Shown one piece after another: positions 5,346-9,224 of a stretch of DNA of 9,224 bases. The notes under the pieces were generated by a model. That model ran no database searches. It was not told the origin of the DNA and was given only the letters and a program-made list of their open reading frames with translations. This DNA is from an uncultured Collinsella sp. Lineage in GTDB: Bacteria > Actinomycetota > Coriobacteriia > Coriobacteriales > Coriobacteriaceae. A program made the position numbers and the translations under genes. The first letter of the stretch is position 1. Each line of letters starts with the position of its first letter. The DNA lies in the NCBI GenBank assembly GCA_900547765.1, contig URIA01000062.1, positions 1 to 9,224 on the forward strand. The letters are read 5' to 3'.

Positions 5346-5405
5346 ACCACCACAAAGGGGCCAGGCACCTTTGTGGTGGTGCAAAGCAACCTGTCCCCTT
5401 GCACC
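5346..5405. repeat. REP-like double palindrome
   Basis: The first hairpin has 13-bp arms ACCACCACAAAGG (5346-5358) and CCTTTGTGGTGGT (5368-5380) around a nine-base loop. A second one overlaps it: GGTGCAA (5378-5384) with TTGCACC (5399-5405) around a loop containing ACCTGTCCCC. Neither has a U-tract. Adjacent palindromes carrying GCCAGGCACC- and CCTGTCCCC-type motifs resemble intergenic REP elements that I recall from many bacterial genomes; the multicopy nature is inferred. Confidence 0.55.
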
Positions 5406-5446
5406 AAAAAGGGCGTCGACCATTGCGGTCGACGCCCTTTCTTGTT
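5406..5446. terminator. Bidirectional terminator between convergent genes
   Basis: A perfect 14-bp stem, AAAGGGCGTCGACC (5408-5421) with GGTCGACGCCCTTT (5427-5440), closes the loop ATTGC. It is followed by CTTGTT on the plus strand. On the minus strand the tail is TTTTTGG. It should end both the plus-strand gene at 4194-5339 and typA. Confidence 0.88.
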
Positions 5447-5467
5447 AGTCGCTATAAAGCTCAGCGC

Positions 5468-7306
5468 TTATTTGTTGACCTGGCCGGCGCGGACGGCAGC
5501 CTTCTTGCGGTCGGTGGCGTTGAGCAGACGCTTGCGCAGGCGAATGTTCTTGGGAGTGATCTCGACCAGCTCGTCGTCGGCGATGTACTCCAGCGCCTCC
5601 TCCAGCGAGAAGGTGCGAGGCGGCACCAGCTGGACGGAGATATCGGAGGTCGAGGAACGCTGGTTGCCCAGGTTCTTGGTACGGGCGATGTTGACGACCA
5701 TGTCGCCAGCCTTGCTGCGCTCGCCCACGATCATGCCCTCGTAGCACTCGGTGCCCGGCTCAACAAACAGCTGGCCGCGCTCCTGCAGCGTACCCAGAGC
5801 GTAGGCAACGGCCTTCTCGGTGGTCATGGAGATCATGGCACCGTTCTGACGGTTGCCGATCTCGCCGGCGTAGGGACCGTACTCCAGGAAGGTGTGGTAG
5901 AACACGCCCTCGCCGTGGGTGACGTTCATGATGCGGTTCTTAAGACCCATGATGCCGCGGGTCGGGATCTTAAACTCGAGGTGTGTCACGATGCCCGAGG
6001 TGTCCATGCTCGTCATGATGCCGCCGGAGGTGCCGAAGACCTCAACGACCTTGCCCGAGTACTCGTCCGGGCACTCGACGACGGCCTGCTCGACAGGCTC
6101 CATCTTGTTGCCGTTCTCGTCCTTCTTAAACAGAACGCGGGGACGGCCGACCTGGAACTCAAAGCCCTCGCGGCGCATGGACTCCATCAGGACGGACAGG
6201 TGCAGGATGCCGCGACCCGAGACCTCGACGCCGCTCTTGTCCTCGAGCTCCTCGATCTTCATGGTCACGTTGTTCTCGGCCTCGTTGAACAGGCGCTCCT
6301 TGAGCTGACGGGCACCCACGATGTCGCCGTCACGGCCGACGAGCGGGGAGGTCGAGGCCTCAAAGACGATGGACAGGGTCGGCGGGTCGATCTCAATGGG
6401 CTCGAGCTCGACAGGGTTCTCGGGGTCGGTGTAAACATCGCCGATATCGGTGCGGTCGATACCCACGACAGCGGCGATATCGCCGGCGCCGACTTCCTGG
6501 CACTCGGTGCGGCCCAGGTAGTCGAAGGTGAAGAGCTGCTTGACGGTAGCGGTGGCGCTGGAGCCGTCGTTCTTGACAACCAGGATCTGGTCGCCCTGGT
6601 GGATGGCGCCAGAGTACACGCGGCCGATGCCGATACGGCCGACAAAGTTGGAGTGGTCGATGGTCACGCACTGCATGGCGAGCGGGGCGTTCTCGTCAAC
6701 CTCGGGTGCGGGCATGTCGTCGATGATCATGTCGAGCAGCGGGTACATGTCCATGTTACCGTCGTTGGGGTCAAGACGGGCAAAGCCGTTCATGGCGCTG
6801 GCGTAGACCACGTGCTCCATGGCAAACTCAAGCTGGTCGTCGGTAGCGCCCAGGTCGGCCATAAGGTCCAGGCAGTCGTTGTAGGCCTTCTCGGGGTTGG
6901 CACCCGGACGGTCGATCTTGTTGATGACGATCATGATCTTGAGGCCGGTGTCGATAGCGTGACGCAGCACGAAGCGGGTCTGGGGCATGGGGCCCTCAAA
7001 AGCGTCAACCAGCAGCAGGGCGCCGTCGGCCATACGCAGCACGCGCTCGACCTCGCCGCCAAAGTCGGCGTGGCCCGGGGTGTCGATGACGTTGATCTTG
7101 ACGTCCTTGTACTCGATAGAGATGTTCTTGGCGAGAATCGTGATGCCGCGCTCGCGCTCCTGGTCGTTAGAGTCCAGGACGCGGTCCTCGACCTGCTGGT
7201 TGGCACGGAAGGCGTCCGTGGCACGCAGGAGCTTGTCGACCATCGTCGTCTTGCCGTGGTCGACGTGAGCGATGATGGCGATGTTCCTCAGATTGTCTAC
7301 GCGCAT
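5468..7306 (-). CDS. typA: Translational GTPase TypA/BipA
   Basis: Ribosome-associated GTPase related to EF-G, involved in ribosome assembly and adaptation to stress and low temperature. The 612-residue product is full length. G-domain motifs: G1 AHVDHGKT (13-20), switch RERGIT (51-56), DTPGHAD (75-81) and NKID (129-132). EF-G-like domains II, III and V follow, with the TypA-specific C-terminal domain ending in a basic region (NIRLRKRLLNATDRKK). The ATG is preceded by AGGGGA (7312-7317). A 117-base gap with a hairpin separates it from the upstream gene, so it may have its own promoter or a structured leader, though no clear -35/-10 pair was found. Confidence 0.97.
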   Translation of the reverse strand: MRVDNLRNIAIIAHVDHGKTTMVDKLLRATDAFRANQQVEDRVLDSNDQERERGITILAKNISIEYKDVKINVIDTPGHADFGGEVERVLRMADGALLLVDAFEGPMPQTRFVLRHAIDTGLKIMIVINKIDRPGANPEKAYNDCLDLMADLGATDDQLEFAMEHVVYASAMNGFARLDPNDGNMDMYPLLDMIIDDMPAPEVDENAPLAMQCVTIDHSNFVGRIGIGRVYSGAIHQGDQILVVKNDGSSATATVKQLFTFDYLGRTECQEVGAGDIAAVVGIDRTDIGDVYTDPENPVELEPIEIDPPTLSIVFEASTSPLVGRDGDIVGARQLKERLFNEAENNVTMKIEELEDKSGVEVSGRGILHLSVLMESMRREGFEFQVGRPRVLFKKDENGNKMEPVEQAVVECPDEYSGKVVEVFGTSGGIMTSMDTSGIVTHLEFKIPTRGIMGLKNRIMNVTHGEGVFYHTFLEYGPYAGEIGNRQNGAMISMTTEKAVAYALGTLQERGQLFVEPGTECYEGMIVGERSKAGDMVVNIARTKNLGNQRSSTSDISVQLVPPRTFSLEEALEYIADDELVEITPKNIRLRKRLLNATDRKKAAVRAGQVNK

Positions 7307-7353
7307 GTAGTTCCCCTATCTTCTATCCATATACAAACGGCACGCGTATGCGG

Positions 7354-7381
7354 CCCGCCCAGCGATACAACGCTCAGCGGG
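7354..7381 (-). promoter_or_regulatory. Stem-loop upstream of typA
   Basis: On the minus strand CCCGCTGAGCG (7381-7371) folds onto CGCTGGGCGGG (7364-7354) around a six-base loop, with a small mismatch in the middle. No U-tract follows. It may be a leader structure of typA or weakly separate it from the gene before. Confidence 0.45.
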
Positions 7382-7423
7382 AATATTGAGCCTTTTACCG
7401 AAAACTCGTTTATTTTAGCGATT

Positions 7424-7873
7424 TTAGATAAGAGGGGTTTCCTCACCTGCAGGTTCAGGGTCGCTCCACATAAAACCATCGCCGGCACCCATGCCCTCAT
7501 ACAGCACGTATGCCGAAAAACCGCTCTCGAGCGTGGTTTCGAAGAAGCTCACGAGCAGGGCGTCGTGATAGCCGCCGTCAATTTCGACACAACCGGTGTA
7601 GCCGATGGCATAGCGGGCGATGCGGCCCAGCCCCTCGTCCTTAAGACCCATCTTGTGCTCGGAGATAAAGTTGGTGGCCGCCTCGAGGCATGCCTCTTCG
7701 CCGTCCTCGTCGAGCGCCGCCAGATATCGGTTGGAAGCAGCGTCCTCGATCGCCACAACTACGCCCGGATTCTCGCCGGCGGCAAGGTCGTCCAAGAACG
7801 CACCAATCAGGTCACACACCATGGCGTCGAGCTCGGCGGAGACGTTACCGGCGTCCTGCATATCCTGTGCCAT
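7424..7873 (-). CDS. Hypothetical acidic protein, 149 aa
   Basis: I do not recognise this protein. It is soluble-looking and acidic, with no signal peptide or membrane segment. The N-terminal half is helical in character (residues about 12-75, with DLIGAFLDDLAAGENPGVVVAIED). A Gly/Tyr-containing segment follows (GLGRIARYAIGYTG), and the tail is Pro/Glu-rich. The ATG follows a GGAAGG-type ribosome binding site at about 7882-7888, with good spacing. The stop TAA is at 7424-7426. It begins 30 bases after the small membrane protein gene and probably shares its transcript. Codon use resembles the host genes, supporting a real gene. Confidence 0.75.
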   Translation of the reverse strand: MAQDMQDAGNVSAELDAMVCDLIGAFLDDLAAGENPGVVVAIEDAASNRYLAALDEDGEEACLEAATNFISEHKMGLKDEGLGRIARYAIGYTGCVEIDGGYHDALLVSFFETTLESGFSAYVLYEGMGAGDGFMWSDPEPAGEETPLI

Positions 7874-7903
7874 CTTTAGACCTTCCCATCGAGTCTGGCG
7901 TCG

Positions 7904-8260
7904 TTACAGTTCCTGTGCCTCGGCAGCGATCTTGGCGGCAGCGTCGCGGGCGCGCATCATATCCATCGCGCGCTTGTCGAGTACCTTGATCTGGTTGGTC
8001 AGCATGACCGCATCGACCACACCCCAGATTACCAAGCCTGTTGAAATCGAAAACCCAAGCGCACCAACTGTACCACGAAGGCGCGAGCAGATTGCCGCGA
8101 CAAGGGCGGAGACGACAACCATCTTGATAAACGAGCCGCGGCGCTCGCGAAGCGTGCGGGCCTGCGTCACATAGGCAATGCGTGCCGCCTCAGAAGCCTC
8201 CGAGCGCATCTGTGCCTCGCGCGCAATGGCCGCCGCCTCAGCCGACATACCGCCGGCCAT
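7904..8260 (-). CDS. Small membrane protein with two predicted helices, unknown function
   Basis: The 118-residue product is not recognised. An Ala/Glu/Arg-rich helix that could form a coiled coil (about residues 5-40) is followed by two hydrophobic segments (about 43-58 and 63-87, the second containing GLVIWGVVDAVML) and a charged helical tail. This suggests a hairpin-type inner-membrane protein with both ends cytoplasmic. The frame is open to an ATG at 8293 that directly abuts the stop of the nuclease gene, but that ATG has no ribosome binding site. GGAGT at 8269-8273 is well placed for the ATG at 8260, which I prefer. Confidence 0.65.
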   Translation of the reverse strand: MAGGMSAEAAAIAREAQMRSEASEAARIAYVTQARTLRERRGSFIKMVVVSALVAAICSRLRGTVGALGFSISTGLVIWGVVDAVMLTNQIKVLDKRAMDMMRARDAAAKIAAEAQEL

Positions 8261-8293
8261 CAGCGAACACTCCGCAACTCTGCCGCCCCGCAT

Positions 8294-8794
8294 TTAGAAG
8301 TCATCGGGGGAGAGCGTATGGACGAACTCGTCGAACTTCTCGAACTCCTGCTCGTCGTCGACTTCCTCGGCGTGGGTGGAAACAGTGCCCAGGCGATTCA
8401 TGATGTCGTCCTCCACAAACATGGGGGCATTGCTGCGCACGGCAAGGGCAATGGCGTCACTGGGGCGGGCGTCGATCTTGCGCTCCTCGCCATCGGCCAG
8501 TACGACGATCGTCGCGTAGAACACCGGCGGCTCGGCGCGAACGATCTCGATGCGCTCGAGCTTGGCGCCCAGGGCGTCAACGGTATCGAGCAGCAGGTCA
8601 TGGGTAATCGGGCGCTCGGCGCGGCCGCTATCGATGCCGCGGCTGATGGCAGCAGCTTCAAACGAACCAGTCTGAATGGAAAGGGAACGCAGCGGCGCGG
8701 GCGAGTCCGATTTGTTGCTGCGCTCACGAAGTACGATAAGCGATGGCACGGGACCGGCGGCCATGACGATGGTCTCTATGTCGACACGAACCAT
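8294..8794 (-). CDS. Bifunctional nuclease family protein (BFN/DUF151)
   Basis: The 166-residue product has a BFN/DUF151 domain over about residues 1-130. The most typical part is RPITHDLLLDTVDALG (61-76), then the strand region VFYATIVVL, then DARPSDAIALAVRSNAPMFV (108-127). A very acidic tail follows (about 133-166). Characterised plant members have RNase and DNase activity; the role of bacterial members is poorly defined. The frame is open to 8824, but the ATG at 8794 has a strong GGAGGT site at 8800-8805 and matches the family start. It heads a run of three closely spaced minus-strand genes. Confidence 0.88.
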   Translation of the reverse strand: MVRVDIETIVMAAGPVPSLIVLRERSNKSDSPAPLRSLSIQTGSFEAAAISRGIDSGRAERPITHDLLLDTVDALGAKLERIEIVRAEPPVFYATIVVLADGEERKIDARPSDAIALAVRSNAPMFVEDDIMNRLGTVSTHAEEVDDEQEFEKFDEFVHTLSPDDF

Positions 8795-8850
8795 GGAACA
8801 CCTCCGGTACGTAGCGGTTAACACGCGGCAGCCCGCCGCATTGAATAGCT

Positions 8851-8880
8851 ATACTACCCAATCTTTCGCACAGCACACAA
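8851..8880 (-). promoter_or_regulatory. Possible promoter of the nuclease gene cluster
   Basis: On the minus strand TTGTGT (8880-8875) and TAGTAT (8856-8851) are separated by 18 bases, about 55-60 bases upstream of the start codon. The match to consensus is moderate. A small GC hairpin (8825-8839) lies in the leader. Confidence 0.4.
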
Positions 8881-8903
8881 AATCAAAGTAGTTAATTTGG
8901 GAC

Positions 8904-8945
8904 GGGGCTTTTTTGACTACTTTCAGTAGGTAAGAAAAAAGCCCC
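8904..8945. repeat. Long nested inverted repeat overlapping the tRNA-Ile terminator
   Basis: GGGGCTTTTTT (8904-8914) and AAAAAAGCCCC (8935-8945) are perfect 11-bp complements. Between them CTACT and AGTAG (8917-8921, 8925-8929) form a small inner stem. ACTACTTT (8916-8923) can also pair with AAAGTAGT (8885-8892). The right arm is shared with the terminator stem, so alternative folds compete. Confidence 0.6.
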
Positions 8946-8964
8946 GAGGCAACGCCCCAGGGCT
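8935..8964 (-). terminator. Terminator of tRNA-Ile
   Basis: Minus-strand arms AGCCCTGGGGC (8964-8954) and GCCTCGGGGCT (8950-8940) form an 11-bp stem with two wobble pairs around GTT, followed by a run of T on that strand (8940-8935). It begins about 14 bases after the tRNA 3' end. Confidence 0.8.
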
Positions 8965-8978
8965 CTTCACAGTTTTGA

Positions 8979-9055
8979 TGGTGGACCTGACAAGATTCGA
9001 ACTTGTGACCTCCCGGTTATCAGCCGGACGCTCTAACCAACTGAGCTACAGGTCC
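8979..9055 (-). tRNA. tRNA-Ile, anticodon GAT
   Basis: A 77-base class I tRNA on the minus strand. The acceptor strands GGACCTG (9055-9049) and CAGGTCC (8989-8983) pair, followed by discriminator A and an encoded CCA. The D-arm has AGCTCAGTTGGTTAGAGC, the anticodon loop is CTGATAA with GAT, and the T-arm contains GTTCGAATC. No rRNA gene is visible beside it. Confidence 0.96.
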
Positions 9056-9069
9056 ATCGCGCAAGGGAT

Positions 9070-9099
9070 ATATTAGACGAGTCGTTACGCGCGCGTCAA
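9070..9099 (-). promoter_or_regulatory. Promoter of tRNA-Ile
   Basis: On the minus strand TTGACG (9099-9094) and TAATAT (9075-9070) are separated by 18 bases. The predicted start lies about eight bases upstream of the mature tRNA 5' end. Confidence 0.7.
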
Positions 9100-9177
9100 C
9101 AACTTTTTTGAAAATCTTTGAGGGGTGTGTCAGACGGCTGGGCGAGATGGGTTAGGTTTGCTGCTCGAGCAGTCCTG

Positions 9178-9214
9178 CGCAAGACGAAGGCCACATTAAG
9201 TGGCCTTCTTTGCG
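9178..9214 (+). terminator. Terminator-like hairpin at the right edge
   Basis: The arms GAAGGCCAC (9186-9194) and GTGGCCTTC (9200-9208) form a 9-bp stem around ATTAA. An outer CGCAA (9178-9182) pairs with TTGCG (9210-9214). A short TTT on the plus side suggests plus-strand termination, but no plus-strand gene ends nearby. A 12-bp self-complementary site CTGCTCGAGCAG lies just before it (9161-9172). Confidence 0.5.
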
Positions 9215-9224
9215 TGCGGAACTC

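Noticed and set aside
5399..7879. An 826-codon open frame on the plus strand opposite typA and the 149-aa gene
   Set aside because: The translation is repetitive in Asp, His, Val, Leu and Gly, as expected from the complement of a GC-rich gene with strong codon bias. typA on the other strand is unmistakable, and no ribosome binding site or family is recognisable for this frame.
8318..8821. Plus-strand frame of 167 codons opposite the BFN gene
   Set aside because: Antisense shadow; the minus-strand gene has a strong ribosome binding site and a clear domain.

Overview
The window looks like chromosomal DNA of a Coriobacteriia member, most likely Collinsella or a close relative. The basis is moderately high GC content, CGC/CGT-rich host codon use, the rpsF-ssb-rpsR block, a TRIC-family channel gene, an IS1249-type transposase and the overall protein character. 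The genus is inferred from recognition; no search was run.

Left part (1-1050, minus strand): the conserved block rpsF (S6), ssb, rpsR (S18, cut by the window edge), read leftwards from a well-formed promoter at about 1004-1032. The leader carries an 8-bp stem-loop, and another stem-loop lies between ssb and rpsR. After about 390 bases with no recognisable gene come two plus-strand serine tRNA genes, tRNA-Ser(GGA) and tRNA-Ser(CGA), each followed by its own intrinsic terminator.

Middle (1711-3232): a compact array of perfect palindromes, starting with an inverted copy of a serine tRNA 3' end, is interrupted by a complete IS256-family (IS1249-like) insertion sequence of 1354 bp. The element has perfect 24-bp terminal inverted repeats, an intact DDE transposase with a zinc ribbon, and an 8-bp target duplication (AAAATTTA) that abuts both ends. 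This is the most unusual region: the IS landed exactly on one arm of a 12-bp palindrome inside what looks like a tRNA-tail-derived structured repeat.

Plus-strand genes at 3398-5339: a TRIC/YicG-type membrane channel protein, probably with a TTG start, and an exported protein with a bactofilin-like beta-helix and a C-terminal multi-pass membrane domain. A REP-like double palindrome and a strong bidirectional terminator (about 5346-5440) separate them from the convergent minus-strand genes.

Right part (5468-9055, minus strand): typA/bipA (ribosome-associated GTPase), an unrecognised acidic 149-aa protein, a small two-helix membrane protein and a bifunctional-nuclease (BFN/DUF151) protein. The last three are closely spaced and may be co-transcribed; typA lies 117 bases further on behind a leader hairpin. 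Next come a nested set of inverted repeats containing the terminator of tRNA-Ile(GAT), the tRNA-Ile gene with its own promoter, and an apparently orphan terminator at the right edge.
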